A model generated the notes under the pieces. It was not told the origin of the DNA, did not search any database, and saw only the letters and a program-made list of their open reading frames with translations. Shown piece after piece: positions 22,644-34,543 of a DNA stretch of 64,000 nucleotides (the stretch's first letter is position 1; each line of letters opens with the position of its first letter). The position numbers and the translations under genes were made by a program. The DNA lies in contig OY986438.1 of NCBI GenBank assembly GCA_963920525.1, positions 183,952,888-184,016,887 of the forward strand, given 5' to 3'. Origin of the DNA: Dichetophora obliterata (Eukaryota > Arthropoda > Insecta > Diptera > Sciomyzidae).

Positions 22644-23161
22644 CTTAATAAAACAAACCAACGTTTCATTAATGTTTTTATTTTTTAAGGGCCCATTTAA
22701 GTTTTTTGTATTTATGCATATAACTCCAATTTATTTACAATAACTCTTAAGGAGATTTTACACCTTAAAAAAATTTTTTCAATAGTTAAAAGCCGTATAA
22801 GTTCAATAAAAAATAAAATATCATTTTAAAAAATTACACATATATTTTTGGTAAAAATTACACAAAAAACTTTTTTGCATTTAAAAAACATGGCAGTACT
22901 TTTATATGAGATTAAAATAATTGGAAAATTTTTTTTTTTGTGTAATTTGTGTAATCTTGTAGGATATCTTATTTTGTATTCAATTTATACGCTTTTTAAA
23001 ATATTAAAAAAAATGTATTTTGAAGGTGTCACGTCCCCTTAAGAGACAATATTTCAACGATGTTATACATTCGGAAAATATAAAAAATGAAGTAAATTTT
23101 TTACCGCCAAAAAACTGTAATGGGCTCTTAAACTATTTAAAAACTATAAAATGTAACTTAC

Positions 23162-23359
23162 GTGCTTTAAATCACGGTAATACTCATTGTTGAAAAGAAT
23201 CTTTTCTTCAAACAACTTGGATTTTTTCACAAGCATAGAGCCTCTGTCATCATGTTTTCGTTTCTTGCTGTGGGTATTTAACGAAAAGTCGGGGTCCATT
23301 ATTTCATCATCTGCAGAAAAATCTGACTCTTCGGTAGAAAGGAAATTTGGAAAACTCAT
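23162..23359 (-). CDS. hAT transposase, exon 1
   Basis: From ATG at 23359 the frame reads MSFPNFLSTEESDFSADDE and continues as a charged segment with a nuclear-localisation-like KKRKHDDRG, then FNNEYYRDLKH. It ends at the donor GCAC|GTAAGTTAC (intron starts 23161), in phase 0. The next exon starts at 22643 after TTTGTTTTATTAAG, also phase 0. Acidic and basic N-terminal tails before a BED finger are usual for this group. Confidence 0.65.
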
Positions 23360-24355
23360 CGCAGTGGTTTTTTCAAAACTTTTCCTGACTGTTTTTAGCT
23401 CGCAATACACTACTTCTTTTACTTTACACTTTCAAATACACTTTATATTCACATAAAAAGTTAAAGTCACAAATATAATTACTATTCACAAATTAACACA
23501 AATTAAACACACTATGAATCATTCACAAAATACTTTAAACGAAATTATTGAAATATTTTCACAAAATTAATAAACTTCAGTTGCTGAAAATTCCCGCTGA
23601 GTTCTCTCCTCTATCACAAAACCAAACTTACTTTTTAATGAATTGGTTCATTGCAATAGATCCATCATATGCAAAAATTTTTGATCATTGCTGATCAGTT
23701 GTAAAAACCGGTTATGCTATAAATAAATTCAATCAGCATGTGCATCGGCTTTCTCAAATATGCAATACTTACCATGCGCTTAGTAACACATCAGCTGCTG
23801 TTGTGTAGTGACTATTTATTACAGTAACTAATTAAGCTAATATTGAGTTTTGTTAATATTTTAGAGTATAAACTTATACAATGGGGATTCTTATCACCAT
23901 AAACATTCAGCATTAACATTTTTTTGTTGTTGTCTTTTTTTGTCATTTTGGTTTCATTGAAAACATTTAATGTATTGCATTGATGGTAGGCTTAACTTGT
24001 TAATCATTTTTCCTCATTGCAATAGTTTTACATATATAAAAAAAATAAACAATAGTGTTTTATAATACTAGTAAATAAAAGTAATCCTTGCAATCGATTA
24101 CTGTAATCCTTACAAAAAAAAACATGAGATTACAATTACAGTAATCGTTCATCGAATGAGCTTAGATTACGATTACAGTAATTGTAATTTAAACTTTTTT
24201 GAAATTACGATTACTGCATTCGTAATTTGAGATCACTCGATGAACGATTACAGTAATCCTAATTTAAAAATTTTTGAAATTAGGATTAAAATAATCGTAA
24301 TCCTTACCGTAATCAATTACATCTGTAATTCTTATCGCCCAGCTCTGATTGTAGT

Positions 24356-24887
24356 ACAGTAAGCTTTAATTTTTTGTAGATGTTTATTTGTAGCTACTGT
24401 CAGCATATGACATCGAACTATTTTAGAAAACAGTTTATATATATATGAATTAAAGAGTATATATAATAATGGTAAAACTATTTGTTTTTAGTAAAAGTGT
24501 TATATACATATATATATAGATCATATATATATAAACAATTTAGCTCATTGAGAAAATTTAAAGAGTATTTATGTATATTTATATAATAACAATTACGTAA
24601 TAAACCTGCAAAATAATTAATATTTTCAGTAGTAATTGGATAACTGCTTATCCTAAGCATGCTATTTTTCAAACGGTTAAGCATCAATTTCTTTAATGAA
24701 TTAAATATAATTTATATGCTATAGATATTTCTTAATTTTAGAATATTCTATTTTTAATACACAATGCAATATAGATATGGTGTACATGTATATTGCGTAA
24801 GTGTAATGATATAAATAGATAAACTGTAGCTACACAATTGGAATTCAAAACCTCCACAAAAAATTTCCATACCTACCGCCTTTAATA
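24356..24887. other. Unassigned AT-rich sequence
   Basis: Contains several TATATA tracts (24440-24530) and no supported gene. It separates the hAT and mariner insertions. Confidence 0.5.
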
Positions 24888-25826
24888 CAGGGTTGTCCAT
24901 ATTCGAAGCGCCTATCTGGCAACACTGTAACTTTCCGCAGTGATGCCAAATCGACTAATGACATACCGCGTTTGAAGCGTCATTCCAAGCAAATGTTTAC
25001 AATGGAACAGTAAACGCCACGCGAACGCTCTAAAATTGTTGAAATTTACATTCAACAAAACAAGTCAATAGTGAAAACTCAACGTGCTGAAAACTCATGA
25101 GCGATGAAGCTCATTTTCAGTTGAACGGAACGGTAAACAAACAAAATTGCCGTATTTATGCCACTGAAAATCCACAAGAGATTCAAGAGGTACCTCTTCA
25201 CGATGCAAAAGTCACTGTTTGGTGCGGCGTTTGTGCTAAAATGCTCATTGGGCCGTTCTTTTTCGAAGATGATAATGGCCACAGAGTTACTGTCAATCAG
25301 GAGCGTTATCGCGATATGATAAACAATTTTTTCATGCCAATCGTTCGTCGAAAGCGTATCAGGCACTACTGGTTTCAACAAGACGGCGCGCCACCACACA
25401 CAAGCCGCACTACAATCGATTTTTTGAAGCAATTGTTCCCTGGCCGTTTGATGTCAAAAAATGGTGATTTCGATTGGCCGCCAAGATCACCAGATTTAAC
25501 GCCTCCAGACTTCTTTTTGTGGGGTTATTTGAAATCAAAGGTTTACGTCAACAAGCCAAAGTCCTAGAAGAGCTGAAAACCAACATCCGTCAAGAACCGC
25601 CATTCCCATCGAAATGTTGAAGAAAACCATGGAAAATGCTGCAAAACGGGCACAATATGTCGTAGAGGCCAATGGCGACCATTTACGAGATATCATATTC
25701 ACGAAATAATGTAAGCAAATCTACTTGAGCCCAATTAAATGATATTCATGACGAAGAGACAAAAAATTTGTGGTTTCTTTGATTTATTTAAAAATAAAAT
25801 GGGCGCTTCGAATATGGACAACCCTG
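24888..25826 (+). mobile_element. mariner element, DD41D (rosa) type, internally deleted
   Basis: 25-base terminal repeats, CAGGGTTGTCCATATTCGAA followed by GCGCC, are perfect at both ends and are flanked by TA (24886-24887, 25827-25828). The transposase lacks its helix-turn-helix part. Length 939 bp against about 1.3 kb for a full mariner. Confidence 0.9.
25097..25567 (+). pseudogene. mariner transposase, catalytic domain (DD41D)
   Basis: The frame has FMSDEAHF-like MSDEAHFQLNG with the first Asp, then WFQQDGAPPHT with the second, then WPPRSPDLTPPDFFLWGY. Counting from QQD to the Asp of PPDFF gives 41 residues between, the DD41D spacing of the rosa lineage known from tephritid flies. Upstream, an ATG at about 25003 gives MEQ, an immediate TAA and a short N-terminal piece, then a deletion of about 100 codons. 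Downstream of the stop at 25565 other frames give IPIEMLKKTMENAAKRAQYV, so at least one more frameshift exists. Not functional. Confidence 0.85.
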
Positions 25827-26057
25827 TATTCATTGTACAAAGAAAAATATATGCCAAAATATCAGTTAAAGTACGAATATCTAGCTTAGGGCTTTATGAT
25901 TTCTTTAATAAATTTAAGAAGAAGAAATTCATATATTTGCATGATAAAAGTTATACACAAGCTGCTTCAGTAGCAGCTTCTGCTGTTGTTATGGTTGTCG
26001 TTTTGGTTGTGGTTGTTCTGGTTGTTGTTTGCTTCGCAATCGTGTCGTTTGTTTTTG

Positions 26058-26065
26058 TGCTGCTT

Positions 26066-26118
<53 letters not shown>
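26058..26118. repeat. (GTT)n microsatellite
   Basis: About 20 units of GTT. A less pure GTT/GGTT tract precedes it (25985-26057). The apparent poly-Asn ORF on the minus strand is a by-product of this repeat. Confidence 0.95.
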
Positions 26119-27464
26119 ATTAATATGTACATAAAATGTACATATATAAATACACATCAGTTGCTTCAGTGTTTGTCGTGTAGCTACAGAGCTAGTATGT
26201 ATTTACCAGGTTTGCATGTACTTTGAAAACTCTATTCATTTTTAAAATATAATAAATCCGAAATATTTATATAATGCATTATATTTTTTCCATATTAAAA
26301 ATCCATTTTGTCAGCTACAGTATAAACTTTAAATTCCTTTTAAAATATACATATGGGGCATTCCATACAAAATTTGCCACCACAATTTATTTTTCAATAA
26401 AAGTTATTTTTTATGGTTCATTATTCAAAAATATTTGACACGTATTTTTTTATTTAAAAAAAAGGACTTCACGAGAAAATAATTTTTTTATATTACGTTT
26501 TCAAAAAAGGACCTTTTTTAAATTGCTTATACTGCAATAACTAAAGAAGATAGAAAAATTTGTTCTAAAGAAGAAATGTGCACTCTGTTTTTAGCTTTCG
26601 ATTGATGTTCACTAAAACTTAATCACATTACTTTTAGATTGCGAAAAATAGAGATTTCCAAATTGAATTTTTTTTTAATTTGGACCTGATTTTTTTTTTT
26701 TGTTAAAAAAAGCCGAAACCTTTTTCTTAATACTGGTAGAATTTCAGAGTGGGCACTTGAATACTTACGGAGCAATGAATTTTTCAATCGCTCCTTACAC
26801 GTGCGAAGTGAACCTCAGTGCGACTTGCTTGACTTAAGAGTACTCCACTATCGTATATTCAGAAAATACTTATGTTACACTGGAAGGGCTTATTGCAAGA
26901 TCATGACATGCCACTTAATAATAAGTCGATATAATCAAGTTATACTCTTTTAGAAATGAAATTTTCTATGAAAAATTAAATTGAACAATTTAACTACAAG
27001 AAGTTGGTCCTTAATAATTCGGAAAGGACTTAATAATTACCATTATCTTATCAGTCGGTGTTATTATTGACTTGCGTTAGAGACCCAAATTCAACAATAA
27101 GTTTTTCTATTCAAATTGTTTACAACGTTGTTGCTATAAGCCCTTGAATTGTAAGTGTTTAAAATTAAGAAAATTTCATGTGATTCTGAAACTTCACAAG
27201 GTTATAAATTTAAAATTACGTTGAAACTTGAATTCAATGCGAAAGGTTTATTGAAAAACGTTGAAACTATTTATTTAACATTACATTTTATTTTTATTAA
27301 ATTTGGATGTATATATTTACAAAATCTTATTTACAAATAGTAAATATTTCAAAAGTGTCGCAGGAAGAAAATACTATCATTTTCAATTTGAAGTCTTTGA
27401 TCGGCTCAACATAATGAAATCATTGTGTTCCTGGAATGGTTTTGCATTTTTCAAAACGATTTTG

Positions 27465-27718
27465 GAGAAATTTTTCTGCTTTTACATAGTCTTCTGAACA
27501 TTTGTAAAGAACTGAAATATTTGACAATGAAGAAGCTTTCTTAGCCCACTCGTACAATTCAGTTGCGGAGGAAATTTTTCTGCTTTTACATAGTCTTCTG
27601 AACATTTGTAAAGAACTGAAATATTTGGCAAAGAAGAACCTTTCTTAGCCCACTCGTATAATTCAGTTGCAGAGGAATTTGACGCAAGGGCTGAATGGTA
27701 AAAGCTAATTATTTTCAC
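27465..27718 (-). pseudogene. Duplicated ORF fragment inside the foldback element
   Basis: On the minus strand the fragment ATELYEWAKKGSSLPNIS, then VLYKCSEDYVKAEKF occurs twice in tandem (about 27675-27572 and 27571-27468). The second copy continues LQNRFEKCKTIPGTQ and stops. I think it is a leftover of the protein of the parent autonomous element, but I cannot name the family. The duplication shifts the frame, so neither copy reads through. Confidence 0.45.
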
Positions 27719-28052
27719 ATTTTTTTAGAAATTGAATACTTTCATTATTGAAATACTCACGGAAATCATTTTTCAGCAATTTATTTCCTCTCTTCCTTCA
27801 CGTTGTGCACAAAACATCTGTTGGATGCAAAAAATTAAATTTTTTAAGTAGTGGAGCAGAGACTCGACGCAATTTTTTTTTGTTTGCTCTCACTATGATT
27901 TTTCACGTCAAATAGATTGCAACAGCGGTTTTTGAATTTAGAACACGACATTTTTGACAACATCGAATGAACGTTTTTAGCAATAGAGCATGAACTGACA
28001 AGTTAAGACAAGTAAACAAGTTTAGAAAAGCACGCTGCGAAACGCTTCGCAC

Positions 28053-28357
28053 CAGAGATGTGCAACGAGTGATTCATACTTTGAGTATACTTATCGTATA
28101 CTCATGATTTAGCTGTGCTTATATCCATTCATACTCATAAAAATATTCATCATAAAAATAAGTACTTGACTTATTTTCCATAGAATTGATATAAATAAAA
28201 TAAATAAAAAAAATAATAATAATGTCGCCAATAGCTCTAAAATAAGTAGATATATAAGTAATTCGAATATAAAACCTTTTTTAACGGATTACGAACGATA
28301 ATACTCTGAATCGAGTATACTCTGAATGCTAAAAACGCGACTCATTGAAATTCTCTG
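28053..28357. mobile_element. 305-bp hAT-type MITE within the foldback arm
   Basis: Ends CAGAGATGTGCAACGAGT and, reversed, CAGAGAATTTCAATGAGT. The target duplication is CTTCGCAC / CTTCTCAC (28045-28052 and 28358-28365), one mismatch. Internal GAGTATACT repeats near both ends. The outer arm matches its partner on both sides of this insert, showing the insert is later. Confidence 0.8.
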
Positions 28358-28792
28358 CTTCTCACGTGTAAGTTGCGATTGAAAAATTCGTTGCTCCGTA
28401 AGTATTCAAGTGCCCACTCTGAAATTCTACCAGTATTATGAAAAAAGGAAAAAAAAATTAGGCCCAAATTAAAAAAAAAATCAATTTGGAAATCTCAATT
28501 TTTCGCAATCTAAAAGAAATGTGATTAAGTTTTAGTGAACATCAATCGAAAGCTAAAAACAGAGTGCACATTTCTTCTTTGGAACAAATTTTTCTATCTT
28601 CTTTAGTAATTGCAGTATAAGCAATTAAAAAAGGTCCTTTTTCAAAAACGTAATATAAAAAAATTATTTTCTCGTGAAGTCCTTTTTTTTTAAATAAAAA
28701 AAAAGAGTCAAATATTTTTGAATAATGAACCATAAAAAAATTTTATTGGAAAATAAATTTTAGTGGCAAATTTTGTATGGAATGCCCCATAT

Positions 28793-29021
28793 AGTATAAG
28801 CTCTTTAATACACGAAAAGCAAATAATTTTTTTTTATCGAAATATTATTTCCATTTATTAAACATAACTTTGAATTGCATTAAAGTTTAACCAACATAAA
28901 AATGAACAAGAACAACAAATTCATCACTAAAAATATCAAACGAAAAATAATTTTACAAAACAAATTTTTTTTTTAAATAATTTTCATTTAGAAGATGAAA
29001 TGCTTTAAAAAAACTGTGGAA
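28793..29021. other. Short AT-rich spacer between two foldback elements
   Basis: No feature recognised. Confidence 0.5.
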
Positions 29022-32000
29022 TGATTCCACTGCTTTTCGAAAAAAAAAAATTCAATTCTCAACCTGACCCTCTCCGATTTTGTTTAAACTTTGTATACAC
29101 GTAGTGTTGGCTACAATTTAGAAAATCAATTTGTAATTTTTATTTTTTACGAGTGGTTACTGAGTTACGGGTACTCAAAAATTGAAAAAAATCGGTATTT
29201 TTTCTTGTGGCCTGTTTTTCAATTGATCATAACTTTGGTTAAGTTTGAGATAGAGCAACGATTTTAGATTCATATTAAAGATATTTTCAAGAGGCTTATT
29301 TTGTATAGCAAAACCTAAAAATTTCTCAAATATTAACGTTATTTATTTTTGCATAAAAGTTAAAAAAAAAAATATTTTGATGAAAGTCAGTTTTAAAAAT
29401 TTTGGAAAAAAATATATATTAATTAATGATATTTTGTCTAAGTTCTCTCTAAATTTCAGCCTAGGACGACAATGGGAACACTACTAAAATAAATTTCAAA
29501 GTACACCTACCTTAAAATTTATGATCAACACAGCAGCTTGCGAGAAAGCAACAAGAACTGAACACACTATAGAAGACCATATGTGTGTGTATGTGCACAG
29601 TGCGACATCGGTGCTTCGGTCTAAGATAAGCAGAGTTGATAAAATTCTTCGAAATAAAGTCATCTAATAACAATTAAAATTGAAAAAGCTTTATTTTTGA
29701 ATTTTTTTTTTCTACATTTGTCACATATCTTATGTTCACGTCATGATGTAAGAAAACCAGGTGTTAGCAGGGTTGCCAACTTTTGAAAAGCCCAGGCCCG
29801 GTGCTTTTTTATTTAATAATTTTTTAATGGTCTGCTTGCTTTTAATTAAAAAATTAATTTTTTCTTTGGTTTTTTCATACATAGTCATGTTTAACAATCA
29901 TGTTTACAACAAATGTGACACAACACAACTTGCATTTTCCCGTGAACTCGTTTTCTTTCGGCAACCAATCTTTGTAGCTTGGTATCGAGAGCCAATCGTG
30001 GTTAAAAAATGTTAAGTAATGTTTCCTTCTGCAACTAGATTCCATTATGCTGTTCTCTAAAACAGTTTGTATCAGTTAATACACAAAACACAAATTATTG
30101 ACCGAACTTACATAAATTGAACTGCAAACATTAATTAAAAATTCAGCCGCAGACGAGGTTAATTTATAAGGTTGTGGCACTTGAGAGAAATGCACTCTTT
30201 TTCCCGCCTTTGCTCGAAATGTCATTGCGCTTTTCTTTGTTCTAAGCATTAATTTTCTTCATTTCTTTTCATCCATTCTGACAGTTCGACCGAGTTCGCT
30301 CTCAAGTGCCAGAACCTTATAAATGAGCCCTGGCGGCAGAACTCAAAAGAAAAAGAAAAACAGAAACGAGTTCATCAAGTTACCAAAAGAAAAGTTACGA
30401 CTGGTTACGACGTTCCTTCAAAAACGAAGTTCAAGAAATAGAAAGAACGTCAAAGTTAAGTTAGCGTTCATTAAGACAAATGGTTAAAACATTCACTAAA
30501 AAAAAGGTAAATCAACACTAATAAATAAGTTAAACAAATTTTTTTGTAAGAAAAACTTGATTTAAATATAGATTAGAGTGAAAGCCGGAGAAAATGTGCC
30601 AGGCCCGGAGCCCGGAGATCGGCCCTCAGGCCCGAAGTCTCCGGGCGAAAAGGTATGTGTTGGCAACCCTGGGTGTTAGTGACTTTTTGACAACACCATG
30701 AATTTCTTTGCTTCTGTCAAAAAATTGTGAGCGAAAGAGCAGCACTGTTGATAGTTGTCGAATTGTGTTATTTGCTTGAGTTGCTAGATGATGTGCTATA
30801 GTTTTTATTGTGCGAATTAAGTGAAAATAATTATTTAATACAATTAATTGTGCCGCGTTGTGTTGACAAAAAGTTATTGCAGTTGTCTTCACCGATTTGC
30901 CAAGTTTGTCATTGAATGTTTTGGCCATTTTATCAGAAACGTGCGCTGAAAGGTGCCGCCGACATGAAGCTTTGGCCAGCATGCAAATTGTCTGGCATTC
31001 ACATTGTTTTTTTTTTTTTGCATAGAGCACAGCTTCTCATATATTTTTTATTGTTTTCCATATCACTTTATTCTCACTTTAATCTCAGTAAAAATCTTAT
31101 AAACTTGCGGAAAGACACGAATTTAATAAAATTCGTTTGCATTGCAATTCACCATCAGCTGTTTTTGACAAGAGCGAGGAAACAAAATTTTATTATTTTG
31201 AGAGAGAAGTGTCAAACTCACTAACACCTCTTTTTCTTACACTATGGTTCAAGTGTTATGAAGAGAACTTTTTTTACTATCCATTGAGAAACCGAGCGTG
31301 AATTGCGCCTTTGATCATTTAATTTATCATTAAAAGGATTACAACACAACTTTGACATTAACCACTTTATGTAAATTTAAATTCAAGAAAACACTGAAGT
31401 CAAAATTTTAATATTTAATCACTTCACTTGCACTCACAGAACTGGCGATTATTGGGATTTGAAGCACGTTCGGTAATTTTTGTTAGGATTTTTATTTTTG
31501 TAGGCTTTTTCTTGAATGTGCTGCATGAATGTGTTGTGTGAAATTTATTTTAATTGTTATTAGAGGAGTTTATATCGAAGAATGTTATAAACTCTGCTTA
31601 GTTTAGACCGAAGCACCGATGTCGCACTGTGCACATACACACACATATGGTCTTTTATAGTGTGTTCAGTTCTTGTTGCTTTCTCGCAAGCTGCTGTGTT
31701 GATCATAAATTTTAAGGTAAGTTTACTTTGAAATTTTTTTTAATAGTGTTCAAATTGTCGTCCCAGGCTGAAATTTGGAGAGAACTTAGATAAACTATCA
31801 ATAATTAATATATATTTTTTTTCAAAATTTTTAAAAATGACTTTCATTAAAATATATTTTTTAAAACTTTTATGCGAAAATAAATACCGTAAATATTTGA
31901 GAAATTTTAAAATTTTGTTTTACGAAATAAGCCTTTTGAAACTATCTTTTATATGAAACTAAAATCGTTGCTCTATCTCAAACTTAACCGAAGTTATGAT

Positions 32001-32195
32001 CAAATGAAAAACAGTCCTCAAGAAAAAAAAACCGAATTTTTCCAATTTTTGAGTACCCGTAACTCAGTAACCACTCTCAAAAAATAAAAATTACAAATTG
32101 ATTTTCTAAATTGTAGCCAACACTACGTGTATACAAAGTTTAAACCAAATCGGAGAGGGTCAGGTTGAGAGTGTTGTTGAAAAGCAATGTAATCA
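29022..32195. mobile_element. Large foldback element, arms of about 640 bp or more
   Basis: Sequence 29022-29660 is the reverse complement of 31570-32195 over its whole length with scattered changes; shared blocks include CTCAACCTGACCCTCTCCGA and CATCGGTGCTTCGGTCTA. Weaker inverted matches continue inside (GGTGTTAGTGACTTTTTGAC-type at 29760/30672 against 31205). The terminal match begins TGATTCCACTGCTTTT / TGATTACATTGCTTTT. A hAT element sits in the left arm. No recognisable transposase. Confidence 0.8.
29768..30671. mobile_element. 904-bp hAT-type element inside the foldback
   Basis: Ends CAGGGTTGCCAACTTTTGAA and, reversed, CAGGGTTGCCAACACATACC. Perfect target duplication GGTGTTAG (29760-29767, 30672-30679). 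The ends carry unusually GC-rich CCCGGAGCCCGGAGAT-like text (30603-30650). No transposase; non-autonomous. Confidence 0.9.
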
Positions 32196-33370
32196 CCCTA
32201 TGAAAGATATAAATAAAAAAACATTAATTTTTCTCATTACTAAAAGGAATGTAGAATTCCTATATTTACGATACTATCGAAATTGTGTCCTTTTTTTGTT
32301 CACCAAAATTTTTGATTTGAATTGGAATTAGCTTAGAGGAGATTAAATTTGTTTTGATAATTAAAGATACGCATTATTGCTTTTTAAGATTAGAATCCCA
32401 GCAGCGGATTTGCCAGTGGCTACAATAGAACTGATACAGAATAAATTACCAGGTAAGGAAGCATTACTTTTTTCAAAAAGTAATGCGTCTGCATATAGCA
32501 GAAGTAATTAACTCATACCTCATTACCTGTAATGTAGCATACAAGGAAAAGTAATGCAGTGATTTTTATAACTTAATACAAGTAGTATGTTGCTCCATAA
32601 CTTCTAGGTAATACTGAAGGGAGGCGATCACTTACCTCCTGTCTCATTCAATGTTAAATGTAAGGCCTTTTATGCATAGTAAGGTAATATAGTCGGAAGT
32701 AGTGGTCATTACAAGGTAATTGATGCTTCATATATTCGGAATATATTCCATCTGCTACTGGAATAGTACGTTTTTTCGACAGAAATCACAGTTTTTTTAA
32801 GGCAATATACATGTAAATTTTTCAAAACAATTTTTTTGTTTGTTTAATGTTTTTTTTATAGTTTCTATATGTATATTCACATTCGGACGAATCGAACTAT
32901 AATTTTTTTCAAATTTCACATTCGAAGAAATAAAAAAATAAGAATCTCTTTCTTTTCCGCAAGGATTAAGTTGTTTTTTGAGAAAAACAGTGACAAATCA
33001 CGATGTGAAAATGCTTTAATTTATGTAATATAAGCTACATATGTCTTAAAGCAAAAGTAAATATAGACTTAAACAAAAAATTTTTTGGCAAATAAGATGC
33101 CATTTTTGGTTTTCACCCACAGTGTCCTGAGTGAAGGATATTTGAATCTAAATGTACACTCGATATTTCACAGAATTTTTAATAGTTATCTGATTGTCTT
33201 AATTTTGGTAATATTCATTACATTGTTAACGTGCTCTTTAAATTTAGCGAATTAATAATTTGCATATTTTTCGCATATGCATTTTCCTGTTCTGGAGAAA
33301 TGTACACTTGAATGCAATTTTTTAACTTTTTCAAACAAATTTAAGTAAGGTTTTATATCTCAGGCACCAA
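32196..33370. other. Unassigned sequence
   Basis: AT-rich. 32440-32740 has repeated TAATG/CATTAC words and a small hairpin (GCATTACTTTTTTC against its reverse complement, 32460-32490), which may be part of a MITE. Nothing else supported. Confidence 0.4.
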
Positions 33371-33958
33371 AAGTGGTACTGACTTAGAAAAATCAGTATA
33401 AACAACATCAACTTGATATCCAAGTTCAAATGATGAAATGCAAAATTTGGAGAAAACAGCTAAATTAGTGACAGTAAAAAAACCATGCTATTCAGGGCAA
33501 ATATCTCGCTTAGTTCAGAAGAATAGCCGATTCTTAATGACACTCTCAAGGAGTTTGGAAACATTTGACAATTTAGAAATAGGTCTTAAATTTGCTACAT
33601 CATTATTACTGCCTGCTTTGAAAACTGATGTTATTGTGGCCATTTTCCAACAATCAATAAAAGTCCCAGTTCTTAAAGATTTATTGAAAATTGGCATAAT
33701 TGCTTAGACAGAGAGACAGCACAATTATTGAGCAAAATAGATGAAATTATTATTATTATCAGCTTTAACCGAAATTTTCAAATTAGACATCGAATTGAAA
33801 ATTTCTTCATCCGTTAAAACAAGGGAGCCTAGCTTGAAAAAATAGTCAACATTATTTAAAATTGACACATTAAACCACGGATTAACACTAATGTAGTTAG
33901 ACTTAAAGTAATCAGCAAATAAATTCACGGTATCTTCAAGTGCAAAAGATTATGACCC
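33371..33958 (-). pseudogene. LINE reverse transcriptase, N-terminal part
   Basis: Frames give DTVNLFADYFKSNY near the LTR junction, then a linker, then IFNKSLRTGTFIDCWKMATI and NLRPISKLSNVSKLLE. After shifts a block with QHGFFT and a DVVYTDFSKS motif (first catalytic Asp) lies at about 33375-33500. Several stops and frameshifts. The rest of the domain is absent. Confidence 0.75.
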
Positions 33959-34271
33959 ATTGTGTAACATGACGTTACAAATATTACATATACTTTTATA
34001 CACTATATAAACTATAATATTAAATAAGTTCGATGTATATATTCACATTATATTACTTAAATATTCCTACTTAGAACTATAAAGACATCACAAATATTAT
34101 ATTTCCACACTACGTAAACTATAATACTAAATATTATCGATATATATATTTTTATTATATTACTTAAATATTTCTATTGATTATTATTAAAGCAGCAATA
34201 ACACACAACCGCACTACGACACCAGACCATAGTAACAAACACATGCTACATAACTACTTAATAAAACTAAT

Positions 34272-34435
34272 TGACAACACCCAACCGCACTACTGCATGA
34301 GCCACTAATTAGCACACACACTGCCTATCTATGCATAGCCAGGCAGACCAAAGACAACACACAACCGCACTACTGCATAAGCTGCTAATTAATACACACA
34401 CTGCCTATCTATGCATAGCCAGGCAGGCCAAAGAC
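34272..34435. repeat. Tandem pair of about 82 bp in the LTR
   Basis: Two near-identical units from CAACCGCACTACTGCAT to CTATGCATAGCCAGGCAG, then RCCAAAGACAA. Confidence 0.8.
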
Positions 34436-34543
34436 AAAACTAAACGTATAATTCCCAACTGGTTTTCTGTCCATATCGAATAAAAGGGCGACACAAAACC
34501 AACCAAAGCAGCATAACTTCAGGTAAGCTCGAAGTAGTAACTC

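Larger units (their letters stand above)
20453..24347 (-). mobile_element. hAT transposon with a spliced transposase gene
   Basis: Ends CAGAGCTGGGCGATAAGGAT and, reversed, CAGAGCTGGGCGATAAGAAT. The target duplication ATTGTAGT is perfect (20445-20452, 24348-24355). Subterminal blocks of GATTACGATTACAGTAATC-type repeats fill 20470-20720 and 24075-24330. A minus-strand transposase gene of four exons lies between. The near-identical ends and intact duplication suggest a fairly young copy, although the transposase is defective. Confidence 0.95.
26355..28788. mobile_element. Foldback element, 2.4 kb, arms about 430 bp
   Basis: The left arm 26355-26820 and the right arm 28366-28788 are reverse complements with high identity. 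Outer ends are GGGGCATTCCATACAAAATT on both sides, flanked by ATAT (26351-26354 and 28789-28792). The centre holds a ~104-bp tandem duplication with a degenerate protein-coding look, and the right arm is cut by a hAT MITE (28053-28357). No full transposase. Confidence 0.85.

Noticed and set aside
22201..22743. 180-codon plus ORF
   Set aside because: Antisense shadow of the hAT exon 2.
25951..26157. Poly-Asn ORF on the minus strand (and poly-Val/Leu ORFs on plus)
   Set aside because: These are the three readings of the (GTT)n microsatellite, with no coding sequence around them.
30626..31030. 134-codon ORF on the minus strand
   Set aside because: It spans the edge of the nested hAT and the foldback arm, so it is a chance frame over a junction.
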